A DNA stretch of 64,000 nucleotides, from the NCBI GenBank assembly GCA_902537235.1, contig CACBAO010000006.1, positions 1-64,000 of the forward strand. The letters are read 5' to 3'. The DNA comes from an uncultured Alphaproteobacteria bacterium (GTDB lineage: Bacteria; Pseudomonadota; Alphaproteobacteria; Rhodobacterales; Rhodobacteraceae). The translations under genes and the position numbers were made by a program. Below the pieces are notes generated by a model. The model saw nothing but the letters and a program-made list of their open reading frames with translations, was not told the origin of the DNA and did no database searches. This document shows positions 9,995-19,564 of the stretch, one piece after another. Positions within the stretch are counted from its first letter, which is position 1, and each line of letters opens with the position of its first letter.

Positions 9995-11409
9995 ATACTC
10001 ATTATCGAATGTTGTTTCTCACCACTTATGGCGGATCTTTGCATTTTTTTTATCAATCCAACCATTGCAGCCGATCGATATTTTGCTGTCCCTCTAAGAT
10101 CACTTATTGGAGAAATATCATGACTTAAAGCAGTTATTAGAGAGTTTTCGTTAAAGCGTAGATTACTATCCTTTAATAATTTACCCGTTTTATCTAATAA
10201 CAAAGGCGTGGGTCCTACGCCCCCAGCAGATAAAATAATATTCTCTATAGTGTAGTTTTTATCCATCTTAAATTTGGCTGCCAGCGATAAAGTTGATATA
10301 TCTTGATCATACCTTTTTGATAGCTTCCAAGAAAAAATTGAATCTTCCTTTTTTGTTTTTGGTACCTTAACCTTGTAAATAAGCTCATTGCGTTTCAGAG
10401 CGTTCTTTCTATATCCCTTAAAAAAATCTTTAATCGGAATAGTTCTTTCTCCTTTTGGACCGAGTAGAGACAATTCAGCCTCCAATACGAAAAATAGGGG
10501 AGCTAGGTCACCAATAGGGCTCGATGTCCCAAGATTCCCTCCAACTGTTGCGGCTGTTCTAATCTGTGGAGAACCAAACCTAATAATTGTATCCAGAAAG
10601 GGGGAGAAAAATTCACGGCATAACTCTTCGAATTTAGACAGTGTAACACAAGCTCCTATTTCAAATGATGAAGTCCTGGTCTTAATTGTAGACATTTCTT
10701 TAATATTATTCAGAAATAATATTTTCTGTTCTTTAAAATTGGAGGTTTCCGCTTCAAGGTTCCAGTCTGTACCTCCAGACAAAACAGTATAATTTTTTTC
10801 CTTTGATATAAATTCAATTAGTTCTTTTTTAGAGTCTGGGTAAATGTAAGTTGTCTTTCCAAAAATTGCGGTCTTTAATTTTGAGCCTTTACTATTTATA
10901 GGCATTGGAAACTTTATTTTTTCTTTGAGAGATTGGATCCCGTTCACTATTGGTCTATACCCTGTACAGCGACATAAGTTTCCAGATAGAGAGTCATGGA
11001 TAACGCTCTCAGAAGGGCTTTTATGTTTTTCTTTTAATGCAAGCGCTGCCATTACAAAGCCAGGTGTGCAAAACCCACATTGCGACGCCGCCTCGGAGTT
11101 TAGTGCTTGAATTAAAGGTTTAGCAGAGCATAATTTGCTAGCACCTTCAATTGTTACTATATTTTTATCAATTATTTGTCCCACCTTTAAAATACAAGAG
11201 TTTACTGGTGCTAAGGATCCTTTTCCATCAAAAATCAATACAGAGCATGCACCACAGTCTCCCTCTGAGCACCCCTCTTTTGTCCCAGTAAATTTACAAT
11301 TATGCCTTAAAAAATTTAGCAAGCTTATATTGCTGTCTATATTACGTGCGTAAACTTTCTTAAAATTTACATAAAAGCTAGGCTCTGATTGTTTATTTTG
11401 CTTTTCCAT
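9991..11409 (-). CDS. xdhA: Xanthine dehydrogenase, FeS/FAD (small) subunit
   Basis: TGTKEGCSEGDCGACSV, QCGFCTPGFVMAA, GNLCRCTGYRPI, then FAD domain; 4-nt overlap with xdhB. Confidence 0.95.
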   Translation of the reverse strand: MEKQNKQSEPSFYVNFKKVYARNIDSNISLLNFLRHNCKFTGTKEGCSEGDCGACSVLIFDGKGSLAPVNSCILKVGQIIDKNIVTIEGASKLCSAKPLIQALNSEAASQCGFCTPGFVMAALALKEKHKSPSESVIHDSLSGNLCRCTGYRPIVNGIQSLKEKIKFPMPINSKGSKLKTAIFGKTTYIYPDSKKELIEFISKEKNYTVLSGGTDWNLEAETSNFKEQKILFLNNIKEMSTIKTRTSSFEIGACVTLSKFEELCREFFSPFLDTIIRFGSPQIRTAATVGGNLGTSSPIGDLAPLFFVLEAELSLLGPKGERTIPIKDFFKGYRKNALKRNELIYKVKVPKTKKEDSIFSWKLSKRYDQDISTLSLAAKFKMDKNYTIENIILSAGGVGPTPLLLDKTGKLLKDSNLRFNENSLITALSHDISPISDLRGTAKYRSAAMVGLIKKMQRSAISGEKQHSIMSI

Positions 11410-11569
11410 TATAAATTATCCGGCTCTACTCGAAGTTTTTATCATACATCATTGTGAGACTTAAAAATATTGTAATTTTTCTGAATCTAAATATGAGTTA
11501 AATTTGGGCTTCATTTATTGTAAAATGACAACAAAGCAATTTTTTTATGGTCAAGGGAGTTTATAGGAA

Positions 11570-12055
11570 ATGCCTAGTTTTGATATTGTTAGTAAATTGG
11601 ATATGCAGGAAGTTGAGAATGCGATTTTTAATGCTAGTAAAGAGATCAACCAGCGATATGATTTTAAAGGTTCGAAGACCGATATTGAGAGAAATCAGAA
11701 CTTGTTAACTGTAGAAACAGAAGATGACTTGAAAGCAAAGCAAGTTAACGAACTTTTAATAGGCCATTTTGTTAAAAGAGGTATAGACCCCAAAGCCCTA
11801 AAAGTTAAATCAACGGAAAGCGCTTCAGGTAATCGAGTAAGGCAAAACTATGATTTGCTGGAGGGGATTGAACAAGACACATCAAAGAAAATTATTTCTT
11901 CTGTCAAGCAGAGTAAGTTAAAAGTGCAGGTAAAAATACAAGGTAATGAGCTTAGGGTTTCAGGGCAAAAGAAAGATAGTCTTCAGGAAGTTATTTCGTT
12001 AGCAAAAAAGCTCGATTTACCTCTTCCTTTACAATTTATAAATTTTAGAGATTAG
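11570..12055 (+). CDS. yajQ: YajQ family nucleotide-binding protein
   Basis: MPSFDIVSKLDMQEVENA...RYDFKGSKTDIER; full-length. Confidence 0.95.
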   Translation: MPSFDIVSKLDMQEVENAIFNASKEINQRYDFKGSKTDIERNQNLLTVETEDDLKAKQVNELLIGHFVKRGIDPKALKVKSTESASGNRVRQNYDLLEGIEQDTSKKIISSVKQSKLKVQVKIQGNELRVSGQKKDSLQEVISLAKKLDLPLPLQFINFRD

Positions 12056-13524
12056 ACCTCGTATAGATCGGAAAACTTTTCATCTAAATAATTCAAAAAG
12101 GGCTCAGGCGTAAAAGCCTTTCCTGTAGCTTTTTTGATCAGGTCAGCAGGTTCGTATAGGCTTCCATGCTGATGTATGTTCTCTGCTAACCAAGTGGTTG
12201 CTAATGACACATCACCTTTCTCAAATCCGTCTGCAAGATCAGGAATATCTTTTTGCATCTTTTCAAATAAACAACCGGCATTTAAGTTACCTAAAGTGTA
12301 GGTTGGAAAATACCCAAATGCACCGATTGACCAATGAACGTCCTGGAGAATTCCATCAGAGGCTTTTCCAACGTTACGGTCAAAATATTCCTTGAATTTT
12401 GCATTCCAGGCCTCAGGCAAATCCGGAACTTCCAAATTTTTTCCAATTACCTCTAATTCGAGCTCAAAGCGAAGCATTATATGTAGATTGTAGTGAACTT
12501 CGTCTGCTTCAGTTCTAATAAAACCGGTTTCAACCTTATTAACCAAACGGTAGAATTCTTCCTCATCTCTAATGCCAAATTCTCCAAAATAGCTTTTCAT
12601 TTTTTTAAACAGCCACCTAGTAAATTGCCTAGATCTTCCAATTTGGTTCTCAAATATCCTAGACTGACTTTCGTGAATGCCTAAAGATACGCCAGAACCG
12701 AGAGGCGAGTGTAAAAATTCTGAAGACACGTTTTGTTCATAGCAAGCGTGTCCCACTTCGTGAATAGTACTGTATAAACAGTTAAATGGGTCCTTATTAT
12801 CGACGCGGGTAGTAATTCGTACATCATCCCCACCACCTGAACAAAAAGGATGCGCTACAATATCAATTCTTCCTCTATCAAAGTCATAGAAGAATGTCTC
12901 TGCTATTTCATGGGCGAGTTTTAATTGTTTTTCAGTATTAAAGTCGCCTTCTAATTCGGGTTTGGAAAGTTTTGCTTCACTTATTCTCTGCCGCAAATCT
13001 AAAAGTCTTGGCTTCAATTGTTCAAAAATACTGGAGGTCTCTTTTTTTGTCATTCCAAATTCGTAATCATTTATTAACCCATCGTATAAATCTCCACTAG
13101 GAGATAGAAGGGATGCCTCTTCTCTCTTTAAATCAATTACCTTCTTTAAGTGAGGTGAAAACTCAGAAAAATCGTTATTTTGTCTAGCTTTTTGCCAGGC
13201 CATTTGAGCTAAGGATGTGGTTGCAGCCAAATCCGATGCGAGTTTGCTTGGTATAGCTTCTGCTCTGTCAAAGGCTCTCTTTATTAGTGTATAAGCTCTT
13301 TCTTGAAAAGGTGTTTTAGGTTTGGCTTGTTCCAATAACTTTCTGACTATTGAATTTTTTTTTCTATCGTGAATAACTTCTTCAAGTGCACCCATCTCCA
13401 TGGCTCGAGAATTTCCACTCTTAGATGGCATCATTGTCTCCTGATCCCAAGCATTTCTACCCGCTACGGATTGGAGTAAACCAGTCGTTCTATTATAATT
13501 GATCAGCTGATCTATGGCTTCCAT
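12052..13524 (-). CDS. Carboxypeptidase M32 (thermostable carboxypeptidase Taq family)
   Basis: HEVGHACYEQN (HExxH-type: STIHEVGHACYEQ), DVRITTR, GIHESQSR, DVHWSIGAFGYFPTYTLGN. Confidence 0.95.
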   Translation of the reverse strand: MEAIDQLINYNRTTGLLQSVAGRNAWDQETMMPSKSGNSRAMEMGALEEVIHDRKKNSIVRKLLEQAKPKTPFQERAYTLIKRAFDRAEAIPSKLASDLAATTSLAQMAWQKARQNNDFSEFSPHLKKVIDLKREEASLLSPSGDLYDGLINDYEFGMTKKETSSIFEQLKPRLLDLRQRISEAKLSKPELEGDFNTEKQLKLAHEIAETFFYDFDRGRIDIVAHPFCSGGGDDVRITTRVDNKDPFNCLYSTIHEVGHACYEQNVSSEFLHSPLGSGVSLGIHESQSRIFENQIGRSRQFTRWLFKKMKSYFGEFGIRDEEEFYRLVNKVETGFIRTEADEVHYNLHIMLRFELELEVIGKNLEVPDLPEAWNAKFKEYFDRNVGKASDGILQDVHWSIGAFGYFPTYTLGNLNAGCLFEKMQKDIPDLADGFEKGDVSLATTWLAENIHQHGSLYEPADLIKKATGKAFTPEPFLNYLDEKFSDLYEV

Positions 13525-13569
13525 AAAGCTCTCTATTTTCTATTAAAATTGTTGTCTATTTCCAAAAAG

Positions 13570-13962
13570 TTAGCTGATCGACATTGCTGACCAATACAAA
13601 TAGAGGATGCTTAATAAACTCGCAACCCAACCTGCAGATCTTAATCCAATAATATTAAATCCGTATGCGATTACATAAACGATACGTGCCCAAAAGAAAA
13701 CTTGAACAGCCAGATTAGTATTTGCACTGCTGGTTTCGGTCATTGCAAGTGCAAGGATTGCTGGACCTATCATCGCGAATGCTGTCACACAATTTAGAAT
13801 AGCACGCTCTAATCGTCCGGTCATACCTGAAAAATTTACGCCTTCTCGACTACTAAACACGGGCATAATTCCAACGTTTGCCAAGCTGGTGAGCTGTTGG
13901 ACAAGGGTAGTTGCTATGATTAGAAGTCCGTAGAGACAGATATAGTACAGTTCAACGCTCAT
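13570..13962 (-). CDS. MAPEG family protein
   Basis: GRLERAILNCVTAFAMIGPAILAL...FFWARIVYVIAYGFNIIGLRSAGW; 130 aa, 4 TM. Confidence 0.85.
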   Translation of the reverse strand: MSVELYYICLYGLLIIATTLVQQLTSLANVGIMPVFSSREGVNFSGMTGRLERAILNCVTAFAMIGPAILALAMTETSSANTNLAVQVFFWARIVYVIAYGFNIIGLRSAGWVASLLSILYLYWSAMSIS

Positions 13963-14041
13963 TTTTCATACCTCGTATTTTTTATATTACTTACTCCAAA
14001 ATAGTTTATTATGAAACTGTTTCAACTACAAAAGATGCACG

Positions 14042-14647
14042 ATGGATGAAATTCAATTAAGAAATCTTTATGGTCCTGCTACTGAGAAAGCATCTGCGAA
14101 GATAATGAAAAGCTTGGATCCACATAGTGTCAGTTTCATAAATGCATCAAATTTTCTGGTCATGGGGACTTTTGACGGTGAAGATATTGATCTCTCACCC
14201 AAGGGTGATCCAAAAGGTTTTGTTAAAGTGATATCTGATGATCGCATCGAAATAGCCGACAGACCTGGAAACAATAGGATTGACGGGCTTCTAAATATTT
14301 CTAAAAACGCAACTGTATCGCTTATATTTTTCATTCCAAAGGTGACAGAAACACTTAGAGTTCAAGGGAAAGCTACGATATCAAATGACCCAAAAGTTCT
14401 TGAAAAACATAAATTAAAATCTAATTTGCCAAAGACAGTTACAGTTATTAAACCAACAAAAGTATTTCTGCATTGCGGCAAAGCACTACTTCGATCAAGT
14501 CTATGGAAGCCTGAAAGCTGGCCTGATACAAGACCCATACCCACGCTTTATGAAATGATTGAAGATCAGACAGGATTAAATTGTGAAATAAAAAAAGAAA
14601 ACGACATTATAGAAATGTATGAACGTGAACTTTACGAAAATAAATAA
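14042..14647 (+). CDS. Pyridoxamine 5'-phosphate oxidase-family FMN-binding protein
   Basis: DLSPKGDPKGFVKV..IEIADRPGNNRIDGLLNI..VSLIFFIP..TLRVQGKATI motifs. Confidence 0.85.
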   Translation: MDEIQLRNLYGPATEKASAKIMKSLDPHSVSFINASNFLVMGTFDGEDIDLSPKGDPKGFVKVISDDRIEIADRPGNNRIDGLLNISKNATVSLIFFIPKVTETLRVQGKATISNDPKVLEKHKLKSNLPKTVTVIKPTKVFLHCGKALLRSSLWKPESWPDTRPIPTLYEMIEDQTGLNCEIKKENDIIEMYERELYENK

Positions 14648-14805
14648 TGAATGCAACTTTTATGAATTATTTTATAAAAACAAAATGTGGACTAGAAAAG
14701 TACGATTTGCTCAAATCACGAAAAGGCATCTACGCAAAAATTAGATTTTATTGGTTCGTCCTCTTCGCATCAATAAGAGACTTAGGCCACAAAAAAAGGA
14801 TTTAA
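14647..14805 (+). CDS. Hypothetical 52-aa small protein (MNATFMNYFIKTKCGLEKYDLLKSRKGIYAKIRFYWFVLFASIRDLGHKKRI)
   Basis: TAATG overlap with upstream stop; below the ORF-track length cut-off. Confidence 0.35.
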   Translation: MNATFMNYFIKTKCGLEKYDLLKSRKGIYAKIRFYWFVLFASIRDLGHKKRI

Positions 14806-14811
14806 AAAAAC

Positions 14812-15450
14812 TTAAGTTAAAGCTGAGTAATCTCCCGTAACCTTTGCACTAATAAGAGCTAATTTTTCACTTCCCCAATATATTTCTTCTTCAAAGACAA
14901 AGGTTGGCACCCCAAATATTCCCATAGATAGCGCGGTATCCATTAAAGAGGTCACACAGTTTTGATTGTTGCTCTTCCAAGATATGAAATCAGTGCTATC
15001 AAGTTGAAATTTGTCGATTAAATTTAAAAGCACCTTTTCATTTTCTATGTCTAGCTCTCTCTTCCAAAACAATTGAAAAGACTCGCGCAAAAAAGGCAAC
15101 AAAGTTTTTCCCGATTTTTCTTTGACCCATAAATGAGCCATAGAAAATAATGAGCTATCCCAAATTTTTTGAGTACCTAAAATTGTTTTCCCTTGTAGAT
15201 TAGCCATCCTTCTGCAATCCATGTAGGAATATTTAACTCTGCGCCACTGATGTGCTGTTCTATTTGAAGAGATTATCTTCCCTTGGTTATTGACCGTTGC
15301 GCTTCCTAAATAGTCAGCAATATCCAGAGTGTATGGCAATATATTCCACTGTAATCCCAGTTGATCAAACATTTTAATTGCAGGGTCTAACGCCAAGTAA
15401 GCGTAGGGACTTTTTATGTCGATGTAAAAGTCAATTGAATTATCAGACAT
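14812..15450 (-). CDS. DsbA-family oxidoreductase / 2-hydroxychromene-2-carboxylate isomerase-like
   Basis: DFYIDIKSPYAYLALDPA; GVFGVPTFVFEEEIYWGSEKL-type C-term (here GIFGVPTFVFEEEIYWGSEK). Confidence 0.85.
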   Translation of the reverse strand: MSDNSIDFYIDIKSPYAYLALDPAIKMFDQLGLQWNILPYTLDIADYLGSATVNNQGKIISSNRTAHQWRRVKYSYMDCRRMANLQGKTILGTQKIWDSSLFSMAHLWVKEKSGKTLLPFLRESFQLFWKRELDIENEKVLLNLIDKFQLDSTDFISWKSNNQNCVTSLMDTALSMGIFGVPTFVFEEEIYWGSEKLALISAKVTGDYSALT

Positions 15451-15514
15451 AAGTAACTCAACCTAAATGACTTTTAAGTGACACCATTTTGATTGATTAA
15501 AAGCTAAAATTCGC

Positions 15515-15880
15515 TCAATCGGTCTTAGCGTATGTTTGTGCTGCGGTTGAGTTAAACTCGAACGCTACTACTTCTTCGTCACCTACTACCCAACCATTGT
15601 GACCAGGTTCAATGACATAAACTTCACCGGGCCCAAAAACCTGTTCTGTACCGTCATTATGCTTGGCAGCCATTTGACCAGAAATCACTGTTCCAACGTG
15701 TTTTGCTTGACAGCTTTCTCCTCCAACCATTGGTTTGACACATGTTTCCCAACTCCAGCCTGGCTGAAGAACGAGCTTTGCAGCTGCTATTCCCCCTAGA
15801 TCACAGACAGATACCTTTGCCTTGTCAGGTGCTCTCACTTCATCCGGAGTATCAAATGATTTTTTCATTACTGTACTCAT
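15515..15880 (-). CDS. Cupin-domain protein
   Basis: LQPGWSWETCVKPMVGGESCQAKHVGTVISGQMAAKHNDGTEQVFGPGEVYVIEPGHNGWVVGDEEVVAFEF. Confidence 0.8.
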   Translation of the reverse strand: MSTVMKKSFDTPDEVRAPDKAKVSVCDLGGIAAAKLVLQPGWSWETCVKPMVGGESCQAKHVGTVISGQMAAKHNDGTEQVFGPGEVYVIEPGHNGWVVGDEEVVAFEFNSTAAQTYAKTD

Positions 15881-15994
15881 CTTTGCTCCTTTTTTAGTTC
15901 AAATGTAAAACTAATAGAAATTATTTTAAAATTAAAGTATAACTATGATCCTTGAAATTAACCAAATACTTTTTATCTCTATGATGGTGGATAA

Positions 15995-17101
15995 ATGAAC
16001 AAAACTACTACAGAAAACTTTTCGAGCGAGATAACGCCGGCTTTTCAGTTCGGCCTCCCCTATATTTTTGCACCGTTAATGGTAATTTCGTGGATATTCG
16101 GGGGATGGACTATACTCCTTGTGCCTATGTTTGGGTACGTAGTGATTACATTTTTTGATGCTTTGATAGGAAAGAAGCTAATTAAGCCAACTGAGAGTAG
16201 TGGTGAACCGGAGGGCCGATATAAATACATTCTTTACGGTTGGGTGCCAGTTCAGTTCTTTTTGATCTTTGGCAGTTTAATGGCAATATTTATGTTTGAC
16301 CATCTCAGTGGTACCGAAGCATTTTTTCTTATGATAGTTCAAGGCATAATATCAGGAGCAGTCGGGATTGTCTTTGCACACGAGCTTATGCACCAAAAAA
16401 CAAGGTTTGAGAGATTTTTATCGGATCTTTTAATGGGGATGTCGCTGTATGGTCATTTTAGAACAGAACATGTTCTCGTCCATCACCGGCACGTTGGAAC
16501 ACGCAAAGATGCGGTCACTGCAAGATATGGGGAAAACTTTTATAAATTTTTTATCCGTGTTATTCCTGAATGTTTTTTGTCCTCTTGGAACACAGAGAAG
16601 GAGCTATTGCAGAAGAAAAACTTGCCTTTTTGGGATTTTCAAAATCCTTTTTTTATTTACTTTGGGCTCATGCTTTTCTTTTTATTGCTAGCCATCCTTG
16701 TCGGCGGAATACTTGGCGCTGTATGTTTTTTTATACAAGCTTTGATCGCAGTATTACACTTGGAGGTCGTAAATTACATTGAGCATTACGGTCTTGTTAG
16801 ACAGAAGCTAGACACTGGCAAATTTGAGCCTACTCGCCCGCATCACAGCTGGAATGCTAACGACCACGCGAGTAATCTTTTGCTAATTAATCTTCAAAAG
16901 CACTCTGATCACCACGCGAGACCAAACAAGAAATATCAACATCTCCAATCATATGATGCAGGCGACGCGCCTCAGTTACCTTTTGGCTATCCTTTGATGG
17001 TGCTTATGAGTTTAATCCCACAATTTTGGATGAAAGTTATGAATCCAAAAGTCTTGGAGTGGAGAAAACGGTTTTATCCAGAAATACAGGAGTGGTCATA
17101 G
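15995..17101 (+). CDS. alkB: Alkane 1-monooxygenase-like membrane diiron enzyme (AlkB family)
   Basis: His boxes HELMHQ, EHVLVHHRH, LQKHSDHH plus NYIEHYGLVRQK; multi-TM. Confidence 0.92.
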   Translation: MNKTTTENFSSEITPAFQFGLPYIFAPLMVISWIFGGWTILLVPMFGYVVITFFDALIGKKLIKPTESSGEPEGRYKYILYGWVPVQFFLIFGSLMAIFMFDHLSGTEAFFLMIVQGIISGAVGIVFAHELMHQKTRFERFLSDLLMGMSLYGHFRTEHVLVHHRHVGTRKDAVTARYGENFYKFFIRVIPECFLSSWNTEKELLQKKNLPFWDFQNPFFIYFGLMLFFLLLAILVGGILGAVCFFIQALIAVLHLEVVNYIEHYGLVRQKLDTGKFEPTRPHHSWNANDHASNLLLINLQKHSDHHARPNKKYQHLQSYDAGDAPQLPFGYPLMVLMSLIPQFWMKVMNPKVLEWRKRFYPEIQEWS

Positions 17102-17110
17102 AGCCAGTAA

Positions 17111-17434
17111 TCAGGTTCCTGGAGGAGAGTAGGCACTAGCAACACTTTTCGCCGTCTTGAGAGCGCTATCTATATCAATCTCGCTTAGCGTTACGAGATC
17201 TTTGATTGCACCGCTAGCATTAACGGCAATGGCCGCGCCTAAAGCAACATCTTCAGATGGAACTTCGAAGGTGACTACGATATCGTATTGACCACGAGTG
17301 AACATCATATCTGTAAGTGTTGCGCCTGCGCTAGTCACAACAGCTTCCATTACTTTTCTTCTTTCAGCATAACTGCTTCCAATCATACCCTTCCATGCTG
17401 ACTCATTATATTTTGCTAAGGCTATTACTTTCAT
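17111..17434 (-). CDS. GYD-domain protein
   Basis: GATLTDMMFTRGQYDIVVTFEVPSEDVALGAAIAVNASGAIK; ~107 aa. Confidence 0.85.
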   Translation of the reverse strand: MKVIALAKYNESAWKGMIGSSYAERRKVMEAVVTSAGATLTDMMFTRGQYDIVVTFEVPSEDVALGAAIAVNASGAIKDLVTLSEIDIDSALKTAKSVASAYSPPGT

Positions 17435-17498
17435 TTTTATCTCCTACATTATTTTTAGTTTTAATATACCACCTATAGATTAATACCTTAATACTTAT

Positions 17499-18173
17499 TC
17501 ACAGTTCCCAATTAATACAGGAAAGACCATTGTCATCTAAATATTCGTTTGTTTTTGAAAATGGTTTTGAATCAAAAAATCCATTTGCAGCTGAATATGG
17601 TGAAGGGTGAGCACTTTTTATAATTAGATTTGCATCCCCGTTTAAAAAGGTCCCTTTTTCCTGGGCTTTTTTTCCCCATAAAATATACACCAAATTTGTT
17701 TTTTCTTTATTTAATAAAAAAAGTACTTTGTCAGTAAAGATTTCCCAGCCCTTATTCTGATGGGATGCTGGTTTACTCTTTTCAACGGTCAATACAGTAT
17801 TTAACAGCAAAACACCTTCTTTCGCCCAATTTTTAAGGCTTCCTGACTTAGGTCGGGCTAAGCCGATATCTGATTTTAACTCTTTGAAGATATTTTCTAG
17901 AGATGGGGGCGGTTGAACACCATCTTTTACGGAGAAACTTAGACCATGTGCTTGTCCCCTCCCATGGTATGGGTCTTGACCTAAAATTACGACCTTTACT
18001 TTTTCAAATGGAGTAAAGTTAAAGGCTGAAAAGATTTCTGATCCTATTGGAAAAATTTCCTTTCCCACCTTTTTTTCCATCTTCAAGAAATCACTTAACT
18101 GTCGCATGTAAGGTTTTTTGAACTCATCAACCAGTCGCTTTCTCCAGCTTTCTTCAATATTGATAGTAGACAA
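17499..18173 (-). CDS. ung: Uracil-DNA glycosylase
   Basis: VILGQDPYHGRGQAHGLSFSV, GVLLLNTVLTVE, SAHPSPYSA. Confidence 0.97.
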   Translation of the reverse strand: MSTINIEESWRKRLVDEFKKPYMRQLSDFLKMEKKVGKEIFPIGSEIFSAFNFTPFEKVKVVILGQDPYHGRGQAHGLSFSVKDGVQPPPSLENIFKELKSDIGLARPKSGSLKNWAKEGVLLLNTVLTVEKSKPASHQNKGWEIFTDKVLFLLNKEKTNLVYILWGKKAQEKGTFLNGDANLIIKSAHPSPYSAANGFFDSKPFSKTNEYLDDNGLSCINWEL

Positions 18174-18255
18174 TTTATGTTCCTTGCTAAACTGAGATGC
18201 AGTTACTAATGTAATAGTTTAGTATAAAAAAAGGTCACAGGGATACCTTATTTTA

Positions 18256-19536
18256 ATGATTGAAAAAGAGCTTTCCGAAAGAATAAACATTGAAGTTGAT
18301 AAACTTTTTGATGATCAAATAAGATTTACTCAAAAGTTAACAAGATTTCCTTCTTTACGTGGCCAAGAGCATACAGCTCAAGATTTTCTCTTTGATGAAT
18401 TGACAAAGCGGAGTTATGCACTTGATAGGTGGACGGTGAATGTGGAAGAAATTAAAGATCACCCAGGATTTTCACCAGTAAAGGTAGATTATTCAAATGC
18501 AATAAATATAGTTGCTACCCATAGACCCAAAACAGAAATAGGAAGATCTCTTATACTTAATGGCCATATTGATGTGGTTCCGGAGGGACCTTATGAAATG
18601 TGGTCACGTAACCCCTTTGACCCAGCAATTGAGGGCGATTGGATGTATGGTAGGGGAGGGGCAGATATGAAAGCGGGCATTGTTGCAAACATATTTGCTA
18701 TGGATGCCATAAGAAACTTAGGTTACCAACCAGCTGCACGTGTCCATATTCAGTCAGTAGTAGAGGAAGAATGCACAGGAAATGGTGCATTAGCATGTTT
18801 GGTAAGAGGATATAATGCCAAAGCTGCAATTATTCCAGAACCGGTAGATGATAAATTGGTTAGAGGAAATGTTGGTGTCCTGTGGTTTAAGGTAAGTATA
18901 AAAGGTTTGCCTGTACATGTAAGAGAAGCGGGTTCTGGTCAAAATGCAATTGAAGCATGCTTTCCCATAATAAAAGCACTAAGAAAACTTGAGGAGGCGT
19001 GGAATGCAGAAAAGACAAATTTTAAATATTATAAAGATACTGAACACCCCATAAATTTTAATGTTGGAAAAATAAAGGGAGGTGACTGGGCTTCCTCTGT
19101 ACCATCTTGGTGTGAGTTTGACTGTCGTATTGCAATTTTTCCTGATTGGGACCCAAAAGAGAAATCATTAGAAATAGAAAAATGTATTAGAGAAGCTTCT
19201 CTGAATGATGCTTTTCTCTCAAATAATCCTCCTCAAATTGAGTGGAATGGATTTTTTGCAAAAGGCTATGTTTTAGAAGAGGGTACGGACGCTGAGAAAG
19301 TATTAGGTGAGGCACATTTTCTTGCTTACGAAGGAGATATGAAGAGCTTTATTAGTCCTGCATACCTGGATGCTAGGGTATTTATGGTATATGGGGATTG
19401 CCCCTGTCTAGTATATGGGCCATATTCAGAAAACATTCATGGTTTCGATGAAAGAGTAAGCTTGAGTTCCGTTAGGAAAATAACAAAGACAATAGCTTTA
19501 TTCATAGCCGACTGGTGTAAACTGGAAAAGATTTAG
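18256..19536 (+). CDS. ArgE/DapE family (M20) deacylase
   Basis: LNGHIDVVPEGP, YGRGGADMKAGI, VEEECTGNGALA. Confidence 0.92.
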   Translation: MIEKELSERINIEVDKLFDDQIRFTQKLTRFPSLRGQEHTAQDFLFDELTKRSYALDRWTVNVEEIKDHPGFSPVKVDYSNAINIVATHRPKTEIGRSLILNGHIDVVPEGPYEMWSRNPFDPAIEGDWMYGRGGADMKAGIVANIFAMDAIRNLGYQPAARVHIQSVVEEECTGNGALACLVRGYNAKAAIIPEPVDDKLVRGNVGVLWFKVSIKGLPVHVREAGSGQNAIEACFPIIKALRKLEEAWNAEKTNFKYYKDTEHPINFNVGKIKGGDWASSVPSWCEFDCRIAIFPDWDPKEKSLEIEKCIREASLNDAFLSNNPPQIEWNGFFAKGYVLEEGTDAEKVLGEAHFLAYEGDMKSFISPAYLDARVFMVYGDCPCLVYGPYSENIHGFDERVSLSSVRKITKTIALFIADWCKLEKI

Positions 19537-19564
19537 TTTTAAAAAATCTTTAAACTCCTATCTA

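Noticed and set aside
10388-10792. 134-aa plus-strand ORF opposite xdhA
   Set aside because: Shadow ORF of the xanthine dehydrogenase small subunit
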